From Flavobacterium eburneipallidum (GTDB lineage: Bacteria > Bacteroidota > Bacteroidia > Flavobacteriales > Flavobacteriaceae), in assembly GCF_027111355.2 (NCBI RefSeq), contig NZ_CP114291.2, forward strand, positions 2,914,001 to 2,978,000: a DNA stretch of 64,000 nt, written 5' to 3'. The notes under the pieces are model-generated. The model saw only the letters and a program-made list of their open reading frames with translations. It made no database searches and was not told where the DNA came from. This document shows, piece after piece, positions 29,900 to 38,067 of this stretch; position 1 is the stretch's first letter, and every line of letters begins with the position of its first letter. The translations under genes were made by a program, and so were the position numbers.

Positions 29900-31018
29900 T
29901 TATTTTATTCTTTTTTTACGATTGGTTTCATAATCTTCGAAAATCATTTCGCCCAAACCTTTTAATCCTGTGTAAAAAGCTTTTCCCTGATTGGCTTCGG
30001 TAAAATGATTCACGAATTGCTGTAAATACGGATCATTGGCAATCATAAAAGTGGTTATGGGAATGTGTAATTTTCGGGCTTGCTGTGCCTGATTGTAGCA
30101 TTTATCGACAATATATTCGTCGAGTCCGTTGCTGTTCATATAATACGTACCGTCTTTTTCCCGAACACAGCTTGGTTTTCCGTCGGTAATCATAAAAATC
30201 TGCTTGTTGGTATTTCGTTTTCTGCGGAGTAAATCCATTGCCAATTGCAATCCCGCAACGGTATTCGTGTGATACGGACCAACTTTCAAATACGGTAAAT
30301 CACGAATGGCAATCGTCCAGGCATCGTTTCCGAAAACCAAAATATCTAGTGTATCTTTGGGATAGCGTGTTGTGATTAATTCAGCCAAAGCCATCGCCAC
30401 TTTTTTGGCAGGCGTAATTCGGTCTTCGCCGTACAAAATCATACTGTGGCTGATGTCGATCATCAAAACGGTACTCATTTGGGATTTATACTGGGTTTCT
30501 TCGACCACCAAATCGTTTTCGGTTAGCATAAAATCGGCTACTCCGTTGTTGATTTGAGCGTTACGTAAACTTTCGGTCAAGGAAATGCGTTCCAATCCGT
30601 CGCCGAAATGAAATTCCCGAAATTCTCCCGTATGTTCGTCGCCATTTCCGGCGTGTTTGGTTTTGTGATTTCCGCTTCCGCTACGTTTTAAATTTCCGAA
30701 GATATTATCCAGCGCTTGTTGACGAATAGCTCTTTCGGTTTTGGCAGTAATTCCGGTTCCTGTAGTTCCATCGTCTTTAAGTTCGTCGCGGATGTATCCT
30801 TTTTTCTTTAAATCTTCGATAAAATCATCAATGGTATAAGCGGAATCCGTGAGTTTGTATTCTTTATCCAATTCCCGTAGCCAATCGATAGCTTCGTCAA
30901 AATCGCCCGAAGTATGCGTGATTAACTCCTTAAAAATTGTAAAGAGTTTATCAAACGGAGACTGAAATGGCGCTTCGTACGTCTTGAAATAAAATCCTTT
31001 TTTAATGGTATCTTTCAT
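29900..31018 (-). CDS. VWA-domain protein, partner of the AAA+ ATPase
   Basis: This 372-residue cytosolic protein has a helical N-terminal half (about 1-170) and a C-terminal von Willebrand A domain. The metal site shows as MIDISHSMI (DxSxS), with a distal threonine and aspartate in MITDGKPSC. It is the likely adaptor that presents a substrate to the ATPase encoded just downstream at 28310-29767. The substrate is unknown. Both genes use slightly more G and C than the neighbours, without other signs of transfer. Confidence 0.85.
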   Translation of the reverse strand: MKDTIKKGFYFKTYEAPFQSPFDKLFTIFKELITHTSGDFDEAIDWLRELDKEYKLTDSAYTIDDFIEDLKKKGYIRDELKDDGTTGTGITAKTERAIRQQALDNIFGNLKRSGSGNHKTKHAGNGDEHTGEFREFHFGDGLERISLTESLRNAQINNGVADFMLTENDLVVEETQYKSQMSTVLMIDISHSMILYGEDRITPAKKVAMALAELITTRYPKDTLDILVFGNDAWTIAIRDLPYLKVGPYHTNTVAGLQLAMDLLRRKRNTNKQIFMITDGKPSCVREKDGTYYMNSNGLDEYIVDKCYNQAQQARKLHIPITTFMIANDPYLQQFVNHFTEANQGKAFYTGLKGLGEMIFEDYETNRKKRIK

Positions 31019-31104
31019 ATTTTTTAAAATTACATTATTTTAAAAAGAACAGAAGCCAAACATTTATTAATTTTTAGTTAAAAGGAAATGATTGCAGGTT
31101 TTGG

Positions 31105-31488
31105 TCATTCGAACTTTCCATCTACATAAAACCAACTGCCATTTTCCTGTTTGAAAGTAGAAAACTCATAATGCACTTGGTTTACTTTATTTTTATCCAG
31201 AAAATAAGCTTTGAACTCGACTGTGTTTTCTGTTGAAGAAATGATTTCCAGTTTTTGCCATTCATTGGCTGTAGCCCAATTCAAAATTTCTTCTTTCGAA
31301 TAGTATTTCCTTTCTGAACTATGTGTTGTAGCCAATAAATAATCTGCCTGATGTGTAGCATAAGCAGAATATCTTGATTTCATCAATGCAAAAGCCGTTG
31401 GAGCTTTTTCCATTCCATCAATATACTTTTGGCAACAATCCTTTAAAGGAATTGCCGACCCGCAAAAACATAGACCCAAATTACTCAC
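31105..31488 (-). CDS. YchJ-family protein with SEC-C-like zinc motif
   Basis: This 127-residue protein has the YchJ/UPF0225 layout: an N-terminal CFCGSAIPLKDCC motif that probably binds zinc, then an NTF2-like alpha/beta domain with LMKSRYSAYATHQADYLLATTH. Its biochemical function is not established. The start overlaps the stop of the upstream gene by eight bases, which suggests coupled translation. Confidence 0.85.
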   Translation of the reverse strand: MSNLGLCFCGSAIPLKDCCQKYIDGMEKAPTAFALMKSRYSAYATHQADYLLATTHSSERKYYSKEEILNWATANEWQKLEIISSTENTVEFKAYFLDKNKVNQVHYEFSTFKQENGSWFYVDGKFE

Positions 31489-31708
31489 TTTCTTCTGGAT
31501 TGATCTTTTGAAACAACTGATTTAGCAATACCTGGTATTTACTGATTTCAATTAAATCCTCATCTTCGTCCGTATGATCTAAAAATTCATCCAGTTTATC
31601 ACTTACTTCCAATAGTTTATTGTTTGCCGATTTATTGTTTTTAGCAGCCATTAAATCGATGATTTCCTGAACACCAATTCTTAATTCCTCAAATTGACTC
31701 TTTTCCAT
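31481..31708 (-). CDS. small helical protein of unknown function
   Basis: This 75-residue acidic protein is predicted to be all-helical (EELRIGVQEIIDLMAAK, SANNKLLEVSDKLDEFL) with no signal peptide. It sits in a tight minus-strand group: the 50-residue gene ends just upstream, and its own end overlaps the YchJ-like gene by eight bases. No family is recognised. Confidence 0.65.
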   Translation of the reverse strand: MEKSQFEELRIGVQEIIDLMAAKNNKSANNKLLEVSDKLDEFLDHTDEDEDLIEISKYQVLLNQLFQKINPEESE

Positions 31709-31711
31709 AAT

Positions 31712-31864
31712 TTATTTGTTTTCTGAAGATTTATCTTCGTTGAATTTTTTCACAATTAGTTTTAACTTTTCTTTACGTAAAGCTTTGGCAGCTTTCGCTT
31801 TATCCTGTTCTTTGTGCAGCTTATCGTTGTGAATCTTGATATTTCTTTCGTTATTCCTTCCCAT
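31712..31864 (-). CDS. 50-residue lysine-rich small protein
   Basis: This very short reading frame encodes 50 residues (MGRNNERNIKIHND ... DKSSENK), strongly basic and helical. Its start codon shares one base with the stop of the upstream gene (TAATG), and it ends three bases before the next start codon (31708). This tight packing between genes on the same strand is the main reason to believe it is translated. The function is unknown; a nucleic-acid-binding role would fit the charge, but that is a guess. Confidence 0.6.
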   Translation of the reverse strand: MGRNNERNIKIHNDKLHKEQDKAKAAKALRKEKLKLIVKKFNEDKSSENK

Positions 31865-32406
31865 TATAGTTCTCTTTTTATTTCTTCCAATGTCTTATTA
31901 GTGAAAATTAATTGTTCGATTATTTCCTTTCGCAATTCATCCAAATCATCATACTCAAAATACTTTGCCCAAGAAGTTAACGCAAATAAATTCCTGATTT
32001 GTTTGATCTTTTTAGTTGTCTCAAAACTCGTTCGCAGTATGGCTTTATGATCGTAATTCGGATTATTTTTGTGTTGATAGTTGACCGTATTTTTAGTGTA
32101 ATTTGCTTCCAGATAATACAATTCCTCTTCAGTATTATCAGGATAAAATTCATTCCAAGCTGCAAAACCTAATTTTGTTTTGGATGCTGTTTCAGGTTCC
32201 ATGGGTTCTAATCGCCATTTGCTGTTGGCTAATCTTCCCCAATGATTCGACAAGCGATACATTCCTTCTTCGGTGTAAAAATACTTACTTCCCGATTTAC
32301 TGTCATACTGCACAGGCATTCCTTCTATTTTTTCAGAAAGTACTTCTTGAAAAACACAAAACGTTTTTTTGAAAGAATTAGGACTGGGACGAAATGATGT
32401 TTTCAT
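31864..32406 (-). CDS. conserved hypothetical protein, 180 residues
   Basis: The protein reads MKTSFRPSPNSFKKTF, then GSKYFYTEEGMYRLSNHWGR, followed by a helical C-terminus. I chose the ATG at 32406 and not the upstream 32478, because a promoter-like TATCTTTG (complement of 32411-32418) lies only four bases before it, within the longer frame. No signal peptide or membrane segment is seen. It is the first gene of a minus-strand group with three small genes. No function is recognised. Confidence 0.65.
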   Translation of the reverse strand: MKTSFRPSPNSFKKTFCVFQEVLSEKIEGMPVQYDSKSGSKYFYTEEGMYRLSNHWGRLANSKWRLEPMEPETASKTKLGFAAWNEFYPDNTEEELYYLEANYTKNTVNYQHKNNPNYDHKAILRTSFETTKKIKQIRNLFALTSWAKYFEYDDLDELRKEIIEQLIFTNKTLEEIKREL

Positions 32407-32410
32407 CGTA

Positions 32411-32418
32411 CAAAGATA
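32411..32418 (-). promoter_or_regulatory. -7 box close to a start codon
   Basis: On the minus strand TATCTTTG matches the -7 consensus TAnnTTTG and ends four bases before the ATG at 32406. A CAA that could serve as the -33 TTG complement lies 21 bases away (32440-32442). If used, the transcript would start at or near the A of the ATG and be almost leaderless. Confidence 0.45.
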
Positions 32419-32497
32419 ATCAGAATGTGCAGAACTACGCAAGGCAAACAATATTTGACTAACTTTGCACTTTAGCATCCATTAAAACAAATTGATT

Positions 32498-32743
32498 ATG
32501 ACCAAGCCTTCAGAAGAAAAAATGCTCCAAAAAGGAGTTTACACCGGAATAATAGAGCAAGACGACAACAATAATTTTTTTTGTGGTGAATATTTATTGG
32601 ATTATAAAATGGCTCAAAAATTTACTTTAGGCGATATGGTAACTATAAAGTCTATTATAGAAAATCCAAGCGACATCAGCTACAATCAATATCCAAAAAA
32701 GTCAAAAAACTTTGACAAAGCCAATAATAAGCCACAACAATAG
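32498..32743 (+). CDS. small protein of unknown function
   Basis: This 81-residue protein (MTKPSEEKMLQKGVYTG ...) has no signal peptide. It shows a beta-rich middle (GIIEQDDNNNFFCGEYLL, FTLGDMVTIKSII) and a disordered Lys/Asn/Gln tail. The ATG at 32498 is preferred over the TTG six bases upstream. It diverges from the 31864-32406 gene. No family is recognised. Confidence 0.6.
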   Translation: MTKPSEEKMLQKGVYTGIIEQDDNNNFFCGEYLLDYKMAQKFTLGDMVTIKSIIENPSDISYNQYPKKSKNFDKANNKPQQ

Positions 32744-32775
32744 TTGTTTTTTAAGATTTTTTTTAAAGTCGGAAA

Positions 32776-32804
32776 TTGAAAACTTAAAAAAAAGTGTACC
32801 TTTG
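32776..32804 (+). promoter_or_regulatory. promoter of the KTSC/J-domain gene
   Basis: TTG (32776-32778), an 18-base gap and TACCTTTG (32797-32804) match the Bacteroidota promoter consensus. The gene start is 73 nt further on, giving a leader of about 65-70 nt. Confidence 0.6.
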
Positions 32805-32877
32805 CAAAAAATTGTCGTTTTTGAAACCAAATTGTATTGATTTCATACTAAAAGACAAATAGTTACCTTAATAATTT

Positions 32878-33318
32878 ATGAAAAAAATAGTTGAATACCG
32901 CAAGTTACTTAATGTTGACAAAACTGTAGAATTAAAAGAATTAAAAACCATTTATCGCAATGCGATGAAAGAATCGCATCCTGATAAATTTCAAGGAGAC
33001 GAAGCTGGTTTGAAAGCTGCTGAAGAGAACAGTACAAAAATTATTGAAGCTTACCACTTTTTGGTAAGTATCAATCCAGAAACTATTAAACAAATGTTGC
33101 CAGAATATACAGAAACAATCTCTACATCAACAATTACAGATTATAAATTTGTTGAAGGAAGATTAATCATCAATTTTTCTAATGGAAGTGTTTACGAATA
33201 CATCAGTGTTCCTAAAGCGACTTACGTGAAAATGGTAAACGCTGATTCGCCAGGAAGATTTGCAAAAAGACATATTTTAAATAATTTTACTTGGAGAAAA
33301 ACAACAAACCAAGACTAA
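32878..33318 (+). CDS. J-domain / KTSC-domain fusion protein
   Basis: This 146-residue cytosolic protein joins a DnaJ-type J domain (about 1-65) with the diagnostic HPD tripeptide in ESHPDKF to a C-terminal KTSC domain (about 80-140, with LIINFSNGSVYEYISVP and SPGRFAKRHI). J domains stimulate Hsp70 ATPase; KTSC is a small domain of uncertain role found with nucleic-acid-related proteins. The gene has its own promoter and terminator, so it is a single-gene unit. Confidence 0.85.
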   Translation: MKKIVEYRKLLNVDKTVELKELKTIYRNAMKESHPDKFQGDEAGLKAAEENSTKIIEAYHFLVSINPETIKQMLPEYTETISTSTITDYKFVEGRLIINFSNGSVYEYISVPKATYVKMVNADSPGRFAKRHILNNFTWRKTTNQD

Positions 33319-33341
33319 TTATTCAATCCAATTCACATATC

Positions 33342-33370
33342 AAAACACTCCTTTTAGGGGTGTTTTTTTG
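33342..33370 (+). terminator. rho-independent terminator
   Basis: ACACTCC pairs with GGGGTGT (one G-T pair) around a TTTTA loop, followed by a T-run. It lies 24 bp after the KTSC gene. Confidence 0.75.
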
Positions 33371-33455
33371 TCTTGTATCGAAAAAATTAAATTTACTAAT
33401 AAAATAGTATAAATTTTAAGTAAGTTAGCAACTCAAACCGTTTAAAACCAAATCA

Positions 33456-33695
33456 ATGGAAGACCCTTGCAAACTATACAGATCACAATACAAGAAAGCC
33501 AAAGAAACACTCGACAATTTATTAATAGCAAAGGCAGAATTAAATCGTAAACTAGAATCTGATTATTCAAACGCATATCTGCAAAAAGATTTGAGAACCC
33601 TAAATATGGACATAAGAATAACCGAAAATGAAATAGAACACGCAGAATTTCGCATAAGAGAGTGTGAAACAAAACAAGATTCGTTTGCAAACTAA
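33456..33695 (+). CDS. small coiled-coil protein
   Basis: This 79-residue protein is almost wholly helical with heptad spacing (YRSQYKKAKETLDNLL, LNMDIRITENEIEHAEFRI) and two cysteines near the ends. It has no signal peptide. It stands alone between a terminator and the TlpA-like gene. The function is not recognised, and coding status rests on the codon pattern and the clean frame. Confidence 0.5.
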   Translation: MEDPCKLYRSQYKKAKETLDNLLIAKAELNRKLESDYSNAYLQKDLRTLNMDIRITENEIEHAEFRIRECETKQDSFAN

Positions 33696-33839
33696 ACATG
33701 CTAAATGAATAGACTTCATAAATTTTATTTTCATCCCAAAAAAACTGCATAAAATCACAAAACTTGGCTCACTTTCAGTCATCTACTCCTATGATGTCTA
33801 AATAAATAAACTATAACAAAAATTTAAGTCCCAAAACTA

Positions 33840-33868
33840 TTGATATTTTATAAATTTAGATACTTTTG
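33840..33868 (+). promoter_or_regulatory. promoter of the TlpA-like gene
   Basis: TTG (33840-33842), 18 bases, then TACTTTTG (33861-33868) fit the -33/-7 consensus. The ATG at 33898 follows 29 nt after the -7 box. Confidence 0.6.
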
Positions 33869-33897
33869 CAGACTTAACTTAATTAACAAACTTAATA

Positions 33898-34674
33898 ATG
33901 AAAAAAATAATTTTATTACTTTCGGCTACTGTATTTTTAGTTTCCTGTAGCAAAGACAAATATGTAATTTCAGGTACTGTAACAGGTGTTGAAGATGGTA
34001 AAACCATTATTCTAGAAGCGCAAGATGAAGCTGGTATGGGATTAGTTCCAATTGATACCGTTAAAGTAAAAGATGGTAAATTTGAAATCGAAGGAAAAGC
34101 TTTAGAGCCTGCTTTCCACATGCTACAAGTTGAAGGGTTACAAGGAAAAGTACCATTTATATTAGAAAATGGAGACATTACTATAAAAATAAACAAAGAC
34201 AGTCTTAACAAATCTAAAATATCAGGAACTTATAACAATGATGAGTTTTCTGCTTTTAACGATGAGCTTGGAAAAATTCAGAAAAGTTTAATTGATTTTC
34301 AAACGAAAAATACGCAGTTGATGAACACTGCTCAACAAACAAAAGATACAGCTACAATCAATAGATTGATGATGGAATTTGGTAAATTACAACAATCTGT
34401 TGGCGAAGAATCAAAGAAAAAATACATCACTTATGCTGAAACTCACCCAAAATCATTCATTACCGCTTTGATTATTCAAGGTATGACTGGTGACCCTGCT
34501 GTTGATGTTAAAAAAGTAGAAAAATTATACGCTGGTCTTGACGAGTCTTTAAAAACAACCAAACCAGGAAAAGATATTTCTTTGAAAATCAAACAAATCA
34601 AATCAGGTCCTACAGCTGGTCCTGCTCCTACAGGCCCTGCTCCGGCACCTGCAGCACAAGCACCTGCTAACTGA
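33898..34674 (+). CDS. DUF4369 lipoprotein, N-terminal part of a TlpA-like protein
   Basis: This 258-residue open frame starts with a lipoprotein signal (LVSC at about residue 17) and a DUF4369 beta domain (about 24-115: KYVISGTVTGVEDGKTIILE). A helical region and a proline/alanine linker (PTAGPAPTGPAPAPAAQAP) follow, and the frame stops at TGA 34672-34674. In this family a thioredoxin domain normally follows, and here it does follow in the same frame after the TGA. The gene therefore looks like a two-domain membrane-anchored thiol-disulfide protein interrupted by a nonsense codon. If the stop is real, only a thioredoxin-less lipoprotein is made. Confidence 0.8.
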   Translation: MKKIILLLSATVFLVSCSKDKYVISGTVTGVEDGKTIILEAQDEAGMGLVPIDTVKVKDGKFEIEGKALEPAFHMLQVEGLQGKVPFILENGDITIKINKDSLNKSKISGTYNNDEFSAFNDELGKIQKSLIDFQTKNTQLMNTAQQTKDTATINRLMMEFGKLQQSVGEESKKKYITYAETHPKSFITALIIQGMTGDPAVDVKKVEKLYAGLDESLKTTKPGKDISLKIKQIKSGPTAGPAPTGPAPAPAAQAPAN

Positions 34675-35079
34675 AGATCAGATTTCTCTGCTCCTAATCC
34701 TCAAGGCAAAATAGTTTCCTTGAAAGAAAGTTTAGGAAAAGTAACAATTGTTGATTTTTGGGCTTCATGGTGTGGTCCTTGTAGAGCAGAAAACCCTAAT
34801 GTAGTAGCCATTTACAAAGAATTTCATGCCAAAGGATTAAATATCGTTGGAGTTTCTTTAGACAAAGATGCTGCTAAATGGAAAGAAGCCATTGCAAAAG
34901 ACAACTTGACTTGGACTCATGTTTCAAATCTAAAATTCTGGGACGAACCAATAGCTGCACAATATAAAGTGCAATCTATTCCCGCTACTTTTATTCTTGA
35001 TGCTTCGGGGAAAGTAGTTGCAAAGGACTTAAGAGGTGAAGAACTCAAAGCTAAAGTTCAAGAACTATTAGCAAAATAA
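34675..35079 (+). pseudogene. TlpA/AhpC-TSA thioredoxin domain, cut off by in-frame TGA
   Basis: Directly after the TGA the same frame runs on for 134 codons: SDFSAPNPQGK, then the thioredoxin active site WASWCGPC, GVSLDKDAAKW and the cis-proline segment SIPATF. This is a full thioredoxin-like domain that would reduce or shuffle disulfides outside the cytosol, but it has no export signal of its own and no good start (a TTG at 34720 is the first candidate). The usual lead-in before DFSAPN (a short Gly/Ala/Pro stretch) also appears shortened, so a small deletion may accompany the stop. A genuine broken gene or a sequence error are both possible. Confidence 0.7.
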
Positions 35080-35100
35080 GCTAAAAAATCCAAACTTATA

Positions 35101-35127
35101 AAAAATCTCCCTAGTGGAGATTTTTTT
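35101..35127 (+). terminator. rho-independent terminator
   Basis: AAATCTCC (35103-35110) pairs with GGAGATTT (35116-35123) around CTAGT, followed by a T-run. It closes the TlpA-like gene. Confidence 0.8.
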
Positions 35128-35182
35128 ATTTTATTCAATACCAACATATTGCAAATAATATAAAAATTAAGCTCTTATTTAA

Positions 35183-35213
35183 TTTGGAAACATCAAAACA
35201 GTTGCTATATTTG
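35183..35213 (+). promoter_or_regulatory. promoter of tRNA-Tyr
   Basis: TTTG (35183-35186), a 19-base gap and TATATTTG (35206-35213) give a near-perfect Bacteroidota promoter. The mature tRNA begins 37 nt after the -7 box. Confidence 0.7.
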
Positions 35214-35250
35214 CAACCGCAATAACAAAACAATGTTAGTGTAGGGTATC

Positions 35251-35331
35251 GGGGAGATACTCAAGCGGCCAACGAGGGCAGACTGTAAATCTGCTGTGTG
35301 AACTTCGCAGGTTCGAATCCTGCTCTCCCCA
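35251..35331 (+). tRNA. tRNA-Tyr (anticodon GTA)
   Basis: GGGGAGA (35251-35257) pairs with TCTCCCC (35324-35330), with A as the discriminator base. The anticodon arm GCAGA-CTGTAAA-TCTGC places GTA at 35285-35287. The T arm GCAGGTTCGAATCCTGC is standard, and the long variable arm fits a class II tRNA-Tyr. CCA is not encoded. Confidence 0.95.
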
Positions 35332-35339
35332 CAAAACAA

Positions 35340-35368
35340 AAAAGTCCTGAAATTTTCAGGACTTTTTT
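35340..35368. terminator. terminator after tRNA-Tyr
   Basis: AAAAGTCCTGAAA pairs with TTTCAGGACTTTT, followed by a T-run. It lies between tRNA-Tyr and the convergent SIMPL gene and can serve both strands. Confidence 0.85.
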
Positions 35369-35388
35369 CGTTTACATAATTCTTGTTT

Positions 35389-36078
35389 TTATTCTAAAAT
35401 AAAATTCACATTTACATTCACTATAATTTCTATTTCGCCAATAGCCAATGTTTCTCTTGTTGCTGATTCATCCATAGCCATTGATGCTTTCATAGCGTAC
35501 ATTCGAGGTTGCGGATTGTATGATTGTGAATTATCCGAAATCAATATTGCCTTTCCTACTTTTTGCCCTAAAACTGAAACAAAATCTTCAGCCTTTGCCT
35601 TTGCATCTTTTATGGCTAATTTTCGAGCATCGGATTGCAATTGCAACATTTTAGATGATTTGAATTCTACATTGTCAATTCTATTAATTCCTTCACTTAC
35701 CAAGCCTTCCATTAAAGAATCATATTTAGACAAATCTTTCAATAAAATCTGAACAGATTGTGTCGCTACATAACTGTATTTCTTTTTTTCGTAATCGTAA
35801 TTAGGATTTAAAGAAATGCGTTGGGTTTGAAAATCTTCAGAAGCAATGTTTGATTTTTTGATAAATTTCAAAATTGCATCCATTTTTTTGTCGTTCTCTC
35901 GCTTTACCTCATCCGCCTTTGTTCCTTTTGTTTCAATAGAAATGGATATTGAGGCTTGGTCTGGCGCTACTTTTACCTTTCCTTCTCCTGAAACATTAAT
36001 AGTTGGCACTTGTTTTTGTTCTTGTGCATAAGATAGCGTCATGAATAAAAATCCGAATAGTAATAATGCTTTTTTCAT
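35389..36078 (-). CDS. SIMPL (DUF541) domain protein
   Basis: This 229-residue protein has a signal peptide (1-18, ending LSYAQ) and one SIMPL domain (about 25-225): PTINVSGEGKVKVAPDQASISI at the start and DAKAKAEDFVSVLGQKVGK in the middle. Such envelope proteins form oligomeric beta-alpha assemblies of poorly known function. It is exported to the periplasm or outer membrane and ends 20 bp from the bidirectional terminator. Confidence 0.88.
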   Translation of the reverse strand: MKKALLLFGFLFMTLSYAQEQKQVPTINVSGEGKVKVAPDQASISISIETKGTKADEVKRENDKKMDAILKFIKKSNIASEDFQTQRISLNPNYDYEKKKYSYVATQSVQILLKDLSKYDSLMEGLVSEGINRIDNVEFKSSKMLQLQSDARKLAIKDAKAKAEDFVSVLGQKVGKAILISDNSQSYNPQPRMYAMKASMAMDESATRETLAIGEIEIIVNVNVNFILE

Positions 36079-36133
36079 TTTTAAAATAATTTAATTTGTT
36101 TGTTAAAAATTAGTAGTCAAATCTTATGCCAGT

Positions 36134-36772
36134 TTATAGTTTACCCAATTTAGACATCACAAAAAGAATTATAATTGGAATTGCCAAAAGCACAACCATA
36201 GCGGTATTATTTACGAACATATCGGGTTCTTTAAGTAAAGTAATCAAATATCCACCAATAGCACCTCCAAAATGAGCCGTATGACCAATGTTATCATTCT
36301 TGGCTTTCATTCCATAAATAGAATACAACAAATAACCTATTCCAAAAAGATAAGCTGGAATTGGAATGACATAAAATAAACCCAACATCATATCAGGTTC
36401 TAATAAAATCGCCGAATAAATAATTCCTGTTACCGCTCCAGATGCTCCAATAGCTCTATAATTATAATCATTTTTATGTAGCAACAAGGTCAATAAACTT
36501 CCAAAAACAAGACTTACTATGTAAATCAACAAAAAAGAAACTTCACCAAAATAAGCAACCACTACAGGAGCAAACATATATAGGGTAAACATATTGAAAA
36601 ACAAATGTCCCACATCGGCGTGCAAAAATCCGGAACTAATCATCCTAATTTGATCTCCTGCACGAATACTTCCGATATGAAATTCGAATTTTATGAAAAA
36701 AGCCACATCATTAAATCCTTTGAAACTAAATAAAATGGTTACAGCAATAATTACAATTAAAATAGTACTCAT
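36134..36772 (-). CDS. rhomboid-family intramembrane serine protease
   Basis: This 212-residue membrane protein has six predicted helices. The catalytic serine is in GASGAVTG and the histidine in HTAHFGGAIGG, with the HxxxN motif HLFFNMF in the second helix. It should cleave membrane proteins within the bilayer. It lies 55 bp upstream of the SIMPL gene on the same strand, and divergent from the acyltransferase-like gene. Confidence 0.9.
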   Translation of the reverse strand: MSTILIVIIAVTILFSFKGFNDVAFFIKFEFHIGSIRAGDQIRMISSGFLHADVGHLFFNMFTLYMFAPVVVAYFGEVSFLLIYIVSLVFGSLLTLLLHKNDYNYRAIGASGAVTGIIYSAILLEPDMMLGLFYVIPIPAYLFGIGYLLYSIYGMKAKNDNIGHTAHFGGAIGGYLITLLKEPDMFVNNTAMVVLLAIPIIILFVMSKLGKL

Positions 36773-36886
36773 ATTGGGCTAGTTTTATTAAAGCGTAAAT
36801 GTAATGCTTATAAAATTAAGTTTAAGAACTGTACATTTTCATTCAAAAGATTTTTTTGAATTATATTTGTTGAAATATTTTAGCGA

Positions 36887-37756
36887 ATGCGTTTTATAAT
36901 TTACTACCTAACCTACCCTCTTTTATGGTGCATATCAATGCTTCCATTTTCATTATTGTATTTATTTTCTGATTTCGTTTACCTGATTGTTTATTATATC
37001 ATTGGTTACCGAAAAAAAACTGTTCGAGAAAATTTAGCATTGGCTTTACCCCATTTATCAAGTAAAGAAAGATTAAAAATCGAAAAAAAATCGTTCCGTC
37101 ATTTGTGTGATATGTTTCTAGAAATGATTAAGACCATGACTATTTCTAAAAAAGAGATTGACGAGCGTTTTGTTTTTACTAATTTAGAAGTTTACAAAAA
37201 ACTTGAAGAACAAGACAAAAGTATCGCAATGATGCTGGCACATTATGCGAGCTATGAGTGGGTAATTTCGATGAATGCTCATGTTGATTTTAGTGCTTTT
37301 GCCATTTACAAAAAAATTAAAAACCCCTATTTTGACCAATTAGTTAGAGATATTCGTTCTAAATTCAAAGCTTCATTAATCACAACGAAAGAATCAATCC
37401 CAACTATTATTAGAAACAACAGAGCAAAAAAAATGTCTATTTACGGCTTTGCTAGCGATCAGTCTCCGAGAGCAAATTCAGCACATCATCATCAAAATTT
37501 TATGGGAATTCATGTCCCAGTTCATACAGGAGCTGAAATGCTTTCTAAAAAATTTAATATGAATGTTGTATTCTTGAAAGTAAAAAAAGTAAAACGTGGT
37601 TTTTATGAAGCTAGTTTTGAAATACTTTCTGAAAATGCAGCAGCAGTTCCTAATTATGAAATCACTGATAAATTTATAAAATTGGTGGAACAACAAATAC
37701 ACGAAGCTCCAGAATATTATCTATGGACTCACAAACGATGGAAACACATGAACTAG
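36887..37756 (+). CDS. lipid A biosynthesis-type (LpxL/HtrB-like) acyltransferase
   Basis: This 289-residue protein has an N-terminal membrane anchor (about 5-35) and the LpxL-type acyltransferase fold. The HX4E site is in AHYASYEW, and SIYGFASDQSPR and HTGAEMLSKKFN are family landmarks. It should transfer an acyl chain to lipid A precursors at the inner membrane, although related proteins acylate other lipids. A -7-like TATATTTG (36862-36869) stands 17 nt before the ATG, without a clear -33 box. Confidence 0.85.
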   Translation: MRFIIYYLTYPLLWCISMLPFSLLYLFSDFVYLIVYYIIGYRKKTVRENLALALPHLSSKERLKIEKKSFRHLCDMFLEMIKTMTISKKEIDERFVFTNLEVYKKLEEQDKSIAMMLAHYASYEWVISMNAHVDFSAFAIYKKIKNPYFDQLVRDIRSKFKASLITTKESIPTIIRNNRAKKMSIYGFASDQSPRANSAHHHQNFMGIHVPVHTGAEMLSKKFNMNVVFLKVKKVKRGFYEASFEILSENAAAVPNYEITDKFIKLVEQQIHEAPEYYLWTHKRWKHMN

Positions 37757-38067
37757 TCAGCAAATTCCAGTAATCAGTTGACAGTTAAAACTTAAACCAA
37801 TCTTTAGTATAAATTCACAAACAATATACTAATCAATCTAACTGATTCATTTTTATGGATTTTTAATGTCCTTTATCTATAAAAGAGCTGTTTTTTTTAT
37901 TTTTTTTGAAGTAAAATATTTTTTTATTGCTTCATAAAAAAAGCCATGACAAAACAAGAATATATCGATAAACAACATTCAACTTGCAATTTAAAGAGTA
38001 TTTTTTCCTTTAAACGATTTTTACTTATTTACTTACAAATAGTTAATAGTTTTGTATTCAAATCAAA
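37757..38067. other. gap without recognised gene
   Basis: This 311 bp AT-rich gap contains TAGTTTTG (38047-38054), a possible -7 box 13 nt before the next gene, but no good -33 box. A 41-codon frame (37946-38071) is present but not convincing. No RNA gene or repeat was recognised. Confidence 0.4.
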
